From contig CADCIK010000011.1 in NCBI GenBank assembly GCA_902801415.1, positions 1 through 63,164 of the forward strand: 63,164 nt of DNA, given 5' to 3'. The notes beneath the pieces were generated by a model. It was not told the origin of the DNA. It did no database searches and saw only the letters and a program-made list of their open reading frames with translations. This DNA comes from an uncultured Lachnospiraceae bacterium. Lineage in GTDB: Bacteria > Bacillota > Clostridia > Lachnospirales > Lachnospiraceae. Positions 8,259 through 18,400 of this stretch are shown here, piece by piece (within the stretch, counting starts at the first letter, position 1; every line of letters starts with the position of its first letter). The position numbers and the translations under genes are program-made.

Positions 8259-8768
8259 ATGGACACAGGATGCCTGGAAGTTATCGTTAACAGGAAACCA
8301 AACACACTGATTAAGGCGGTTTGCTATGGAGCATGCGTTCTTACAGTGTGTTTTTGTTTACTTGCTTTTATGACCAGCCTGCTGTTCCTGATCCCCGCAG
8401 CGCTGTGCGCGGCCGCTGCCAATTATTTCTGGCTTGAGAGCGCAGTGGACTTTGAATATGTCTATGTAGACAAGGAGCTCCGCGTCGCCAAGATCATGCA
8501 GAAGCAGCGCCGCAAGGAACTGGCTGTTTACGATCTGACCCAAATGGAAGTGCTTGCGCCTGTCGGTTCTTATCACCTGGACGGATTCAAGAACAAAGAT
8601 CTCAAAGTTATTGATTACAGTTCACAGGGAGATGAGAATAAGGCCAGCCGCTACGCGCTCATATTATCGGACGGCACAGAGCTGATCCTGGATATGGTCG
8701 GCGATTACAGCAGTCAGATCCTGGATCTCATCCGCACATTCAGCCCCAGAAAAGTTTTCAGAGACTGA
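8259..8768 (+). CDS. Small membrane protein of unknown function (DUF6106-like)
   Basis: A 169-residue protein with two close hydrophobic helices (about 18-50) forming a hairpin anchor, then a soluble C-terminal domain of about 110 residues with alternating beta and helix character (FEYVYVDKELRVAKIMQ; SRYALILSDGTELILDM). It resembles a small Lachnospiraceae family I believe is DUF6106; no function is known. The C-terminal part has a PH-like feel (bacterial PH/YcxB style), which is only an impression. AGGTGGCAGG precedes the ATG. guaB starts 53 bp later, so the two may share a transcript. Confidence 0.7.
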   Translation: MDTGCLEVIVNRKPNTLIKAVCYGACVLTVCFCLLAFMTSLLFLIPAALCAAAANYFWLESAVDFEYVYVDKELRVAKIMQKQRRKELAVYDLTQMEVLAPVGSYHLDGFKNKDLKVIDYSSQGDENKASRYALILSDGTELILDMVGDYSSQILDLIRTFSPRKVFRD

Positions 8769-8773
8769 TTTGA

Positions 8774-10279
<1,506 letters not shown>

Positions 10280-10312
10280 CCTTTGGGCGGACCTTACATA
10301 CGATGACTACAG

Positions 10313-10354
10313 TTTCTGCGCTGCGGATGAACGAATCTGCAGCGCAGAAATTTA
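10313..10354 (+). terminator. Terminator-like hairpin after guaB
   Basis: A perfect 12-pair stem (10313-10324 with 10339-10350), 14-base loop, followed by TTTA only. The stem is strong but the T tract is short and merges into the -35 of the next promoter. Confidence 0.6.
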
Positions 10355-10378
10355 CATTGACGTTTTTTGTGCTATAAT
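10351..10378 (+). promoter_or_regulatory. Promoter for glnS
   Basis: -35 TTTACA (10351-10356), 16-bp spacer, -10 TATAAT (10373-10378) with an extended -10 TG two bases upstream. It leaves a leader of about 80 bases. Confidence 0.75.
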
Positions 10379-10383
10379 ATGTT

Positions 10384-10423
10384 GCCGGGGTCAAAACATC
10401 GCGCAAAAGGTGTGACCCGCGGC
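10384..10423 (+). other. Stem-loop in the glnS leader
   Basis: 10384-10393 pairs with 10413-10423 (10 pairs, one bulged G) around a 19-base loop, at the very 5' end of the predicted mRNA. There is no T tract; it may be a stability or regulatory stem. It is too short for a T-box. Confidence 0.45.
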
Positions 10424-10466
10424 TGACTACGGATCATCCAGATTATTACAGGACACAGGAGCATTT

Positions 10467-12170
10467 ATGGGTAAAGAAGAACTGATGAGAGATGACGCAG
10501 CTCTGGCAGAAGAAAAAGTGAGCCGTCATTTTATTGAAAAGGAAATTGACAAGGATCTCGCGGAGGGCGTCTATACGACGGTCCACACACGTTTTCCTCC
10601 CGAGCCGAACGGATATCTCCATATCGGTCACGCCAAGAGCATACTGCTCAACTACGGCATGGCACAGCAGTATGGCGGCAAATTCAACCTCCGCTTTGAC
10701 GACACCAACCCCACCAAGGAGAAGAGCGAATTTGTTGAGTCCATCAAGGAGGACGTGGCATGGCTCGGCGCCGATTACGAGGACAGGCTCTTTTTTGCCT
10801 CCAATTACTTCGGACAGATGTATGAGATCGCTGTGGACCTGATCAAAAAGGGAAAAGCGTATGTCTCTGACCTCACCGCGGAGCAGATGAGAGAGTACCG
10901 CGGCACACTCGAACAGCCCGGCATCAACGACCCCAACAGGGACAGGAGCATAGAGGAAAACCTGGATCTGTTCACCCGCATGAAGGACGGCGAATTTGCG
11001 GACGGAGAGAAGACTCTCCGTGCGAAGATCGACATGGCCAGTTCCAATATGAATATGAGAGATCCCATCCTCTACCGTGTAGCGCACATGCATCACCACA
11101 ACACCGGTGACGCCTGGTGCATCTATCCCATGTACGACTACGCTCATCCCATTGAGGACGCGATCGAGGGCATCACCCATTCTCTGTGCACGCTTGAGTT
11201 CGAAGATCACCGCCCGCTCTACGACTGGGTCGTGAAAGAGGCAGGATTTGTACATCCTCCCAGACAGATCGAATTTGCCAAGATGTATCTGACCAATGTG
11301 GTCACCGGCAAGCGCTATATCAAGAAACTCGTGGAAGAGGGCATTGTTGACGGATGGGACGATCCCAGGCTGGTCAGCATCTCCGGTCTTCGCCGCAGAG
11401 GCTTTACGCCCGCGTCGATCAAGAGATTCGTGGAACTGAGCGGCATCTCCAAGGCGCAGTCCTCCTCCGATTACGCTATGCTCGAGTACTGCATCCGCGA
11501 AGATCTTAAGCCCAGCTGCAGCAGAATGCTCACGGTTCTCGATCCGATCAAGCTGATCATCGACAATTATCCCGAGGATCAGATCGAGATGCTGGATGCG
11601 GACAACAATCTGGAGAATCCCGAACTGGGCGTCAGGCAGATCCCCTTCGGACGTGAGCTCTGGATCGAGAGAGAGGACTTCCTTCCGGCTCCGATCCCCA
11701 AGTATAAGAGACTCTATCCCGGCAACGAAGTGCGTCTGATGTACGCGTACTTTGTCAAATGCGTCGGTTACGACACCGATGAGAACGGCAATATTACCGC
11801 TGTGCACGCGACCTACGATCCCGAGACCAAGAGCGGAAGCGGCTTCACAGGCCGCAAGGTCAAGGGCACGATCCATTGGGTCAGCGCTGCGGAAGCGGTT
11901 CCGGTCAAGGTAAGACTCTATGAGAACATCGTGGATGAGGAAAAGGGCGTCTACAACGAGGATGGCTCCCTTAATCTCAATCCCAATTCCCTTGTCGAAT
12001 GCAGCGCGTACGCGGAGCCTGCGCTTAAGGACGCGAAGCCTTTCGATCGTTTCCAGTTCGTGAGAAACGGCTATTTCTGCGTGGACTGCCACGATTCCAG
12101 AGAAGGCGCGCCTGTATTTAACCGCATTGTAGGACTGAAGAGTTCCTTCAAACTTCCTGCCGGCAAATGA
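10467..12170 (+). CDS. glnS: Glutamine-tRNA ligase
   Basis: Charges tRNA-Gln directly. At 567 residues, the class I HIGH region is in [16 protein letters not shown] (about 37-52). The second signature is VVTGKRY followed by WDDPRL, the variant used by many clostridial GlnRS in place of VMSKR. The C-terminal anticodon-binding beta-barrels are intact. GGAG precedes the ATG. gltX is also in the window (52833), so this organism has both a GlnRS and a GluRS; whether GatCAB is also used cannot be seen here. Confidence 0.96.
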   Translation: MGKEELMRDDAALAEEKVSRHFIEKEIDKDLAEGVYTTVHTRFPPEPNGYLHIGHAKSILLNYGMAQQYGGKFNLRFDDTNPTKEKSEFVESIKEDVAWLGADYEDRLFFASNYFGQMYEIAVDLIKKGKAYVSDLTAEQMREYRGTLEQPGINDPNRDRSIEENLDLFTRMKDGEFADGEKTLRAKIDMASSNMNMRDPILYRVAHMHHHNTGDAWCIYPMYDYAHPIEDAIEGITHSLCTLEFEDHRPLYDWVVKEAGFVHPPRQIEFAKMYLTNVVTGKRYIKKLVEEGIVDGWDDPRLVSISGLRRRGFTPASIKRFVELSGISKAQSSSDYAMLEYCIREDLKPSCSRMLTVLDPIKLIIDNYPEDQIEMLDADNNLENPELGVRQIPFGRELWIEREDFLPAPIPKYKRLYPGNEVRLMYAYFVKCVGYDTDENGNITAVHATYDPETKSGSGFTGRKVKGTIHWVSAAEAVPVKVRLYENIVDEEKGVYNEDGSLNLNPNSLVECSAYAEPALKDAKPFDRFQFVRNGYFCVDCHDSREGAPVFNRIVGLKSSFKLPAGK

Positions 12171-12180
12171 TCAGCCGGGA

Positions 12181-12196
12181 CACTGCTTAAGCAGTG
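12181..12196. repeat. Perfect 16-bp palindrome after glnS
   Basis: CACTGCTTAAGCAGTG is fully self-complementary. It lies just past the glnS stop and before the terminator at 12217. It could be an extra 3' hairpin or a protein site; nothing else marks it. Confidence 0.4.
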
Positions 12197-12216
12197 ATCA
12201 TATCGGTCAAACAGTA

Positions 12217-12250
12217 AGAGCCGGGATCTGAATGATCCCGGCTCTTTTCT
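12217..12250. terminator. Intrinsic terminator between convergent glnS and tetR
   Basis: Perfect 12-pair GC-rich stem (12217-12228 with 12234-12245), 5-base loop, then TTTTCT. It serves glnS; the reverse strand has fewer Ts but may also stop the converging TetR gene. Confidence 0.92.
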
Positions 12251-12261
12251 ATGTTAATGGC

Positions 12262-12870
12262 TTATGATCTGTTATACAGCTTTTCCATAAAGCGAATCAT
12301 GTCTGTGACCTCGGACACATACCGATCCGGTGAGAAACTGTCTTCTTTCAGAAGCGACGCTGTGCGGTCCAGACGGACGAGGCGGAGCAGTCCGTCGATC
12401 CGCTTTGCATCTTCTGCCGGCATATCCGCTGCGGAAGCGGACATTTCGAGAAGGGCATCGAGGCGGTCCCTGTACAGCGAAAGATGCTCTTTGGTCAGAT
12501 CATAGGTGTCTGCCTCAATATCGGATCCGGCGTTCTCCATAAACAGCAGCATATACGGATACTGACGCATGATCAGCGCCTCCGCTTTGGTCAGCGCGTA
12601 CTGGAAATCGAAAAAGGGGAGGTCCTCCCTGCGCCGCAGCTCGGAATTGAGTTCCACCATGGCGAAACGCGCGCTGTACTCCGTGAGAAATGCATATAAT
12701 CCGGCTTTACTGTAGAAATAATGAAACAGCAGGCCCTTGCTGATCGAAGCCTCTGCCACGATCTCATCCGTGCTGGCATGGCGAAATCCGTTGCGGGCAA
12801 AGATCTTGAGCGCGCCATTGATCATCTTGTCCTGTTTGGCTTTTTTCAGATCCCAGAATTTGTCATTCAA
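12262..12870 (-). CDS. TetR/AcrR family transcriptional regulator
   Basis: About 202 residues. The N-terminal 55 residues form a TetR helix-turn-helix (KMINGALKIFARNGFRHAST, then ISKGLLFHYF for the recognition helix). The rest is a helical ligand-binding domain of no recognised specificity. I choose TTG 12870 because GGAGGG lies 6 bases before it. An in-frame ATG 15 bases upstream (12885) contains that SD and has only a weak site of its own. The only neighbours are glnS (convergent) and the acidic membrane protein (divergent), which is the first candidate target. Confidence 0.88.
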   Translation of the reverse strand: MNDKFWDLKKAKQDKMINGALKIFARNGFRHASTDEIVAEASISKGLLFHYFYSKAGLYAFLTEYSARFAMVELNSELRRREDLPFFDFQYALTKAEALIMRQYPYMLLFMENAGSDIEADTYDLTKEHLSLYRDRLDALLEMSASAADMPAEDAKRIDGLLRLVRLDRTASLLKEDSFSPDRYVSEVTDMIRFMEKLYNRS

Positions 12871-12912
12871 TGCTAATCCCTCCATTTTCCAGGCACCGCA
12901 TCCAATGCATTA

Positions 12913-12941
12913 ATGATACCATTGCTTGGAAACGCAGACAA
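12913..12941 (-). promoter_or_regulatory. Promoter for tetR with possible operator
   Basis: Minus strand: -35 TTGTCT (12941-12936), 17-bp spacer, -10 TATCAT (12918-12913). The palindrome CATTAATG (12908-12915) overlaps the -10, and CAATG/CATTG half-sites flank it (12903-12907, 12920-12924). This is compatible with self-repression; the operator is inference. Confidence 0.45.
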
Positions 12942-12981
12942 GAAACGGCTTCACTTAAACCCGCGCATTGTGAATTTTATC

Positions 12982-13010
12982 TTTAATTTTGGCCCTAAAT
13001 AGAGTAGTAT
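12982..13010 (+). promoter_or_regulatory. Possible promoter for the acidic repeat protein
   Basis: -35 TTTAAT (12982-12987), 17-bp spacer, -10 TAGTAT (13005-13010), about 50 bp before the ATG. A small GGGCT/AGCCC hairpin follows it in the leader. Confidence 0.4.
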
Positions 13011-13060
13011 GGATTCAAACGGGGCTCAAAAGCCCAAATGAGCACATTTAGGAGGTTATT

Positions 13061-13675
13061 ATGTTCAGATTAGGAAAGCTTCTTTTCGGATTAGCAGTGG
13101 CAGGTGTTACGGCGGCTACCGTTTATAGTTATCTGGATGAGAGCAGCAAGGCGGCCGAGGACGATTTTGACGAGGATCTCGACGACATCGATGAGGACGG
13201 CGGCGACGAGGAAGAAGAAGAGGATCCCGCAGAGAGATTCATAACTGCTGCAAACAGGACCTATACAACCATCAAAGCAAGCTCTGCCGATGCAATGGCT
13301 AAGGTAAGAGAAGCGATCGGCCCCAAGGGTGAAGAAGTTCTGGACGTAGTCAATGAGACAGCCGGCAAGGTGAAGACCGTTGTTGCTGACTCCGCTGCAC
13401 GCGTAAAGGATATCCTCGCAGAGGAAGAGAGCGATCTGGACGAGGAAGTTGTTGAAGAGGCTGTTGCAAACGCAGTTGCCAAGGAAATGGAAGAAGAAGA
13501 TGCAGCCCGTGAAGTCTATGTAGACTGGGAGAGCGAAGCTTCTGAAGAGATCCATGAGGATGACGACGCCAAGGAAGCAATCTACGAAGGCGAGGAAAAC
13601 GGCGAAGCGATCCACGAAGACGACCACGACAAAGAGGCTGTCTACGAGGAAGAGCATCCTGAGGAAGCGGAATAA
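13061..13675 (+). CDS. Membrane-anchored, highly acidic repeat protein of unknown function
   Basis: 204 residues. An N-terminal hydrophobic helix (about 5-24, LGKLLFGLAVAGVTAATVY) is probably an uncleaved anchor, followed by a very acidic stretch (30-58). The middle (60-125) is predicted helical and resembles apolipoprotein/YtxH-type amphipathic helices (AMAKVREAIGPKGEEV; DSAARVKDIL). The C-terminal third has an imperfect repeat of the form EAIHEDDHDKEAVYEE. I recognise no family beyond this YtxH-like architecture. Excellent SD (AGGAGG) 6 bases before the ATG suggests good expression. No terminator of its own precedes the next promoter. Confidence 0.75.
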   Translation: MFRLGKLLFGLAVAGVTAATVYSYLDESSKAAEDDFDEDLDDIDEDGGDEEEEEDPAERFITAANRTYTTIKASSADAMAKVREAIGPKGEEVLDVVNETAGKVKTVVADSAARVKDILAEEESDLDEEVVEEAVANAVAKEMEEEDAAREVYVDWESEASEEIHEDDDAKEAIYEGEENGEAIHEDDHDKEAVYEEEHPEEAE

Positions 13676-13700
13676 TCGCCAAAAGTTTTCAACAAATTTC

Positions 13701-13729
13701 TTGACTAATTTTATGTTCTTGTATAGAAT
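13701..13729 (+). promoter_or_regulatory. Promoter for the permease leader
   Basis: -35 TTGACT (13701-13706), 17-bp spacer, -10 TAGAAT (13724-13729). It is a close match to the vegetative consensus. Transcription from about 13736 would pass through the leader ORF and the terminator before reaching the permease gene. Confidence 0.7.
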
Positions 13730-13758
13730 CAGCTTTAGATTTTGAGGGAAGAACATTT

Positions 13759-13800
13759 ATGCGTCAGAAATTCATGAGTCAGAACAAATTAATACGTTAA
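13759..13800 (+). CDS. Candidate 13-residue leader peptide
   Basis: ATG at 13759 with GAGGGAAG about 8-10 bases upstream, encoding MRQKFMSQNKLIR, stop TAA at 13798-13800. The stop lies 4 bases before the 5' arm of the terminator at 13805. A ribosome at the stop codon would cover that arm and block terminator folding, as in leader-peptide attenuators such as E. coli pyrBI. Function is inferred from geometry only. Confidence 0.45.
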   Translation: MRQKFMSQNKLIR

Positions 13801-13804
13801 AACG

Positions 13805-13839
13805 ACACGTCAGGGATAGTGTTCCCTGACGTGTTTTTT
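13805..13839 (+). terminator. Intrinsic terminator in the permease leader
   Basis: Perfect 12-pair stem (13805-13816 with 13823-13834), 6-base loop, then six Ts. It stands between the promoter at 13701 and the SD of the permease (AGGAGG, 13848-13853), so it is either an attenuator or the late terminator of the acidic-protein gene. Confidence 0.92.
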
Positions 13840-13859
13840 AAAGAACAGGAGGAATGTAA

Positions 13860-15269
13860 ATGAGCAAAACTGATTACAAAGTCGGCGAGCGCGCGATCTA
13901 CGATGCGCGTGAGCTGGGAACCCCCAAGATGGTAGTTCTGGGACTGCAGCACATGTTCGCAATGTTCGGCGCAACAGTCGTTGTTCCGCTGATCACCGGA
14001 CTTGACGTCTCCACAACACTGCTTTTCGCAGGTCTCGGAACCTTCCTTTTCCATCTGATCTCCAAGAGAAAGGTGCCCGCATTCCTGGGCTCATCCTTCG
14101 CTTTCCTTGGCGGTTACGCAGCGATCGCGCCTCTTAACGCGGATGGCACGTCCAGCGAGCTTCTTCCCTACGCATGCTTCGGCGTCGCCTGCGCAGGTCT
14201 TGTCTACCTGCTGCTCGCAGCTCTCTTTAAAGCATATGGCACCAGCAAAGTCATGAAGTATTTCCCTCCGGTCGTTACCGGACCGATCATCATCGCGATC
14301 GGACTGAACCTTGCTCCTTCCGCTATCAACAACGTGGAGAGCTGCTGGTGGGTTGCCCTCATTGCGATCATCATCGTAGTGATCTGCAACATCTGGGGCA
14401 AAGGCATGATCAAGATCGTCCCCATTCTTCTGGGCGTGATCGGTTCCTACATCTGCGCCGCAGTTGCCGGCAAGATCGACTTTACACCTGTCGCAGAAGC
14501 TGCCTGGATCGGTTTCCCGATCCACTATGAGAGAACTGTTTTCTCGATCTTCACAGGCGGAAACCTGAACGCGGGACTTCTTCTCACAAGTATTGTGACC
14601 ATCGTTCCGATCGCTCTGGCTACCATGATGGAGCATATCGGCGATATCTCCGCGATCAGCTCCACTTGCGGCATCAACTACATCAAGGATCCCGGACTTC
14701 ACCGCACACTGACCGGTGACGGCCTTGCAACCGCGCTGGCTTCCCTGTTCGGCGCTCCCGCAAACACAACTTACGGCGAGAACACAGGCGTCCTTACGCT
14801 GACCAAGGTATATGATCCCCGCGTCATCCGCATCGCAGCAGGTTTCGCAGTTCTGCTTTCCTTCTGTCCCAAGTTCGCGGCTATCATCGAGGTAATGCCT
14901 TCCGCAACCATCGGCGGCATCTCCCTTGTCCTTTACGGAATGATCTCCGCAGTCGGTGTCAGAAACCTTGTTGAGACCGGCACAGACTTCTCCAAGAGCA
15001 GAAACGTCCTGATCGCGGCGCTGATCATGGTTCTCTCCATCGGCATCAGCTACTCCAACGCAGGCGCAATCAACATTCCGATCGGCGGCATGACCCTGAG
15101 TCTTTCCGGTCTTGCAACCGGCTCCCTCGTCGGCATCATCCTCAACGCCATCCTTCCCGGCAAGGATTACACTTTTGAAGATGATAAGCCCAACCGCACA
15201 GGCGTCAGCTTCGAGATCATCTCCGGCGAGACGATCCGCGAGACCCGTGAGAAGAGCATGAAGAAATGA
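13860..15269 (+). CDS. uraA: Uracil/xanthine permease (NCS2 family)
   Basis: Nucleobase:cation symporter-2 of 469 residues with about 12-14 membrane segments. Typical blocks are present: GLQHMFAMFGATVVVPLITGL near the N-terminus, the SFAFLGGYAA segment, and the conserved substrate-site block with MMEHIGDISAISS and GLATALASLFGAPANTTYGENTGV (the PNTTY-type motif). The last of these favours uracil transport over xanthine; xanthine cannot be excluded. It is probably controlled by the leader terminator just upstream. It is monocistronic: its own terminator follows. Confidence 0.93.
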   Translation: MSKTDYKVGERAIYDARELGTPKMVVLGLQHMFAMFGATVVVPLITGLDVSTTLLFAGLGTFLFHLISKRKVPAFLGSSFAFLGGYAAIAPLNADGTSSELLPYACFGVACAGLVYLLLAALFKAYGTSKVMKYFPPVVTGPIIIAIGLNLAPSAINNVESCWWVALIAIIIVVICNIWGKGMIKIVPILLGVIGSYICAAVAGKIDFTPVAEAAWIGFPIHYERTVFSIFTGGNLNAGLLLTSIVTIVPIALATMMEHIGDISAISSTCGINYIKDPGLHRTLTGDGLATALASLFGAPANTTYGENTGVLTLTKVYDPRVIRIAAGFAVLLSFCPKFAAIIEVMPSATIGGISLVLYGMISAVGVRNLVETGTDFSKSRNVLIAALIMVLSIGISYSNAGAINIPIGGMTLSLSGLATGSLVGIILNAILPGKDYTFEDDKPNRTGVSFEIISGETIRETREKSMKK

Positions 15270-15305
15270 TCCGGAAGCGATTCCGGTCTGATCCTGAACG
15301 ATCAC

Positions 15306-15342
15306 AAAGCGCAGCCCTTTGAAAAGGGCTGTGCTTTTTTTT
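15306..15342 (+). terminator. Intrinsic terminator after the permease
   Basis: GC-rich stem of about 13 pairs (15307-15319 with 15323-15335, one G-T pair) followed by eight Ts. Confidence 0.92.
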
Positions 15343-15440
15343 GTACAGGCTGCGGTGTAAAATAAAGAACATCAGAGGTTTCATTGCATTTTTTGCAATT
15401 GCAACCTGTTGTAATCCGTAGAACAGGAATGGAGAGCAGT

Positions 15441-18400
15441 ATGAGCTACAGGTTTTGCTTCGGCGCTTCCGGATCCGGAAAGAGCCGCACGCTTCACAAT
15501 TGGATCCTCGAACAGGCGGAACGATCTCTGAAGGAGGGAGTACATGCCCGGGACAACTATGTCATTATCGTCCCGGACCAGTATTCCATGCAGACCCAGA
15601 AGGAGATCGTCACGGAATCGCCTCATAAGGGGATCCTGAATATCGACGTGCTGAGTTTTGGCAGGCTTACCCACAAGGTATTTGAAGAGATCGGCGTTCC
15701 CAAACGTGCTGTGCTCGACGATACGGGCAAGACTCTGCTCCTTCGGAGGGTTGCCGGCCGGCACGCAGGAGACCTGAAGATCCTCGGGAGGAGCATTCAT
15801 TATCCCGGCATGATCGCGGAAGTCAAATCGGTCCTCTCGGAATTCATGCAGTACGGTATTGGCGGGCAGGAACTGGAGGCTATGCAGAAGTACGCGTCTG
15901 ACCGGGGCCAGGGCGCCCTCAGCGCAAGGCTCCATGATCTGCAGGTCCTCTACAATGCTTTCCTCACCGGGAAGAAGGACCGGTTTATCACCTCCGAGGA
16001 GATGCTGGACCTTCTTGCGGAAGCGATCCCCTCCTCCGAATGGGTAAGGCGCAGCACTTTTGTGCTGGATGGCTTTACCGGCTTTACGCCGGTGCAGTAC
16101 CGCGTTCTTTCCTCTCTGATCCGCTGCAGCCGCGGTGTGGTGATCTCTATGACTTTCGGGGCGGACGGAGGTCCGTCAATCGGTGAAGTGCGCACGCAGA
16201 AGGCTCCCGGCAGGGAGGACCATCTTTTCTACCTGACAAGGAAGACGGTCTGTGATATCGACAAAATGGCCGCAAGGGAAGGTCTTGAAAGGGGAACAGA
16301 CCTTTTCGTCGGAAGTGCGGACGAGGTCCCGGTCCGTTTTCGCGGCAATCCTGTACTGGCGCACCTTGAGCGCAGTATATTCCGCTATCCGTCAGCTGCC
16401 TGTCCTGTACCTGTTGACGGAAGACTGCGTCTGTACGAGACCGATACGCCGGAAGAGGAAGTGCGCCAGATCTGCATCGCGATCCGGAAGCTGGTACTGA
16501 CCAAAGGCTGCCAGTACCGGGATATTTCTGTTGTCTGCGGGGATCTGGAGAACTACGGGAAACTGTTTGAGAAGCTGGCGCCCCGCTATGAGATCCCTTT
16601 CTACGTGGACCGGACCAGTTCCGCGGGACTCAGTCCCCTTACCGAATCGATCCGCAGCGTGCTGCAGATCAGACCGCAGGGATATTCCTACAACGCTGTC
16701 TTCAAGTACCTGAGAAGCGGTATGAGCAGCCTGACGAGCGAGCAGATCGATATACTGGAGAACTACTGCCTGGCGCATGGGATCCGGGGACGCCGGAAAT
16801 GGGCCCTTCCCTTTGACGCGCAGACAGAGCCGCTGCGCCTTCAGTTCCTTGGGGAGATCGAGCCCGCCGCCGGTCCCATCGGGCAGGAGCGGACAGCAGC
16901 AGGTACCGCCGCCGAGAGAACGGAAGCCCTGTACCGCTTCATGTCCGGTCTTTCCATGGAGGAGAAGATGGCGCAGTGGTCGGCTGATTTCCAGCAGGCA
17001 GGCGACTTTGTGCGCAGCAAGCAGTTCAGCCAGCTTTACCGGTACGTGATCGATCTGCTTGAGCAGATCCACGATCTTCTGGGTGATGAGAAGGTCTCCT
17101 CGCAGGAGTACCTGGAACTGTTAGAGACAGGCTTTACGGAGATCCGTCTGGGCACTCTGCCGCAGCAGACGGACCGCGTTCTGGTAGGCGACATCGAGAG
17201 GACCAGGGTCTCTCAGTGCCGCATTCTCTTCTTTACCGGCGTCAACGACGGAAACATTCCCAGAGGAACTTCCCGGGGAGGCCTTCTGTCGGATCTGGAC
17301 AGGGAGTTTTTGAAATCCTCCGGGACGGAGCTCTCCCCGACGCCGCGGCAGCAGATGTACCTGCAGAGACTCTATCTGTACATGAATATGACCAAGCCCA
17401 CCGATACTCTTTATCTGTCTTTTGCCAGGACCAAACCGGAGGGCAGCACGCTTCATCCTTCCTACCTGGTCCAGATGATCCGCAAACTGTTTCCGGATGC
17501 GGCTGTCGAGCACCCGCAGCTCCGGTCTGCGGCAGAGCAGCTTACCGGTACCGGCGATAGTATCGTCTGGCTTTCAGGCGCGCTGAGGGAATTTGCGCAG
17601 GGAAAGTGGGAGACGGGCAGCGAGGAAGCGGACACCGTTATGACCGCTTACGGTTTCATGATGCGCGAGGGCGGGCTGGAGACCGGCGCCGCGCTGGAGA
17701 AACTCAAGGACGCCGCGTTCACCCGATATGACCCCGTCTGGATCAGCAGGGAAACGGCAGGATCCTTATACGGCACGACTGTTTTTGGCGGGATCAACCG
17801 CATGGAGACCGCTGCCCGATGTCCTCTTATGCAGTTTCTGCAGTATGGACTGGGCCTTAAGAAGCGTGAAGAATTCGTGATCGAACCGGTGGACACCGGG
17901 AGGATCCTTCACCAGAGTCTGGAGCGGTTCAGTAAAAACCTGCAGAAGAAAGGACTTTCATGGCGCGGTTTTACGCCCGAAGAGGGGCAGGCGCTTGCCG
18001 TGGAAGCGCTCCGGGATACCGCTGCTTCATACAATGACCTGCTCATGTATTCCACAAAAAGAAGCGAAGCGCAGCTTGCGCGGATGGAACAGATCCTCAT
18101 CCGCACAGCAGACACCCTGCAGTACCAGCTGCAAAAGGGAAAGTTTGATCCTGAGGGATTTGAGTATTCCTTCGGCCCCGGCGGCGAGGCGGACATGATC
18201 ACCTTCCCTCTGAGCGAAGGCCGCTGGCTCAAGCTTGTGGGGCGGATCGACCGTCTGGACCTGTGCAGGCAGGACGACTCGGTCTTTGTCAAGATACTGG
18301 ATTACAAATCCGGCAGCAACGACCTCAAAGAGGATCTGATGCGGCGCGGGCTCCAGCTCCAGCTCATTATGTATATGAACGCGGTCCTGAAGGATCTGGC

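Noticed and set aside
10379-10466. T-box upstream of glnS
   Set aside because: Leader of about 80 bases, no T-box sequence, no terminator between stem and start.
12181-12196. Perfect palindrome as a TetR operator
   Set aside because: It lies at the 3' ends of two converging genes, far from any promoter; more likely part of the 3' end structure.
13730-13860. PyrR binding site or purine riboswitch in the permease leader
   Set aside because: The terminator is clear, but I cannot find the PyrR consensus loop, an antiterminator complementary to the terminator arm, or the guanine-riboswitch core.
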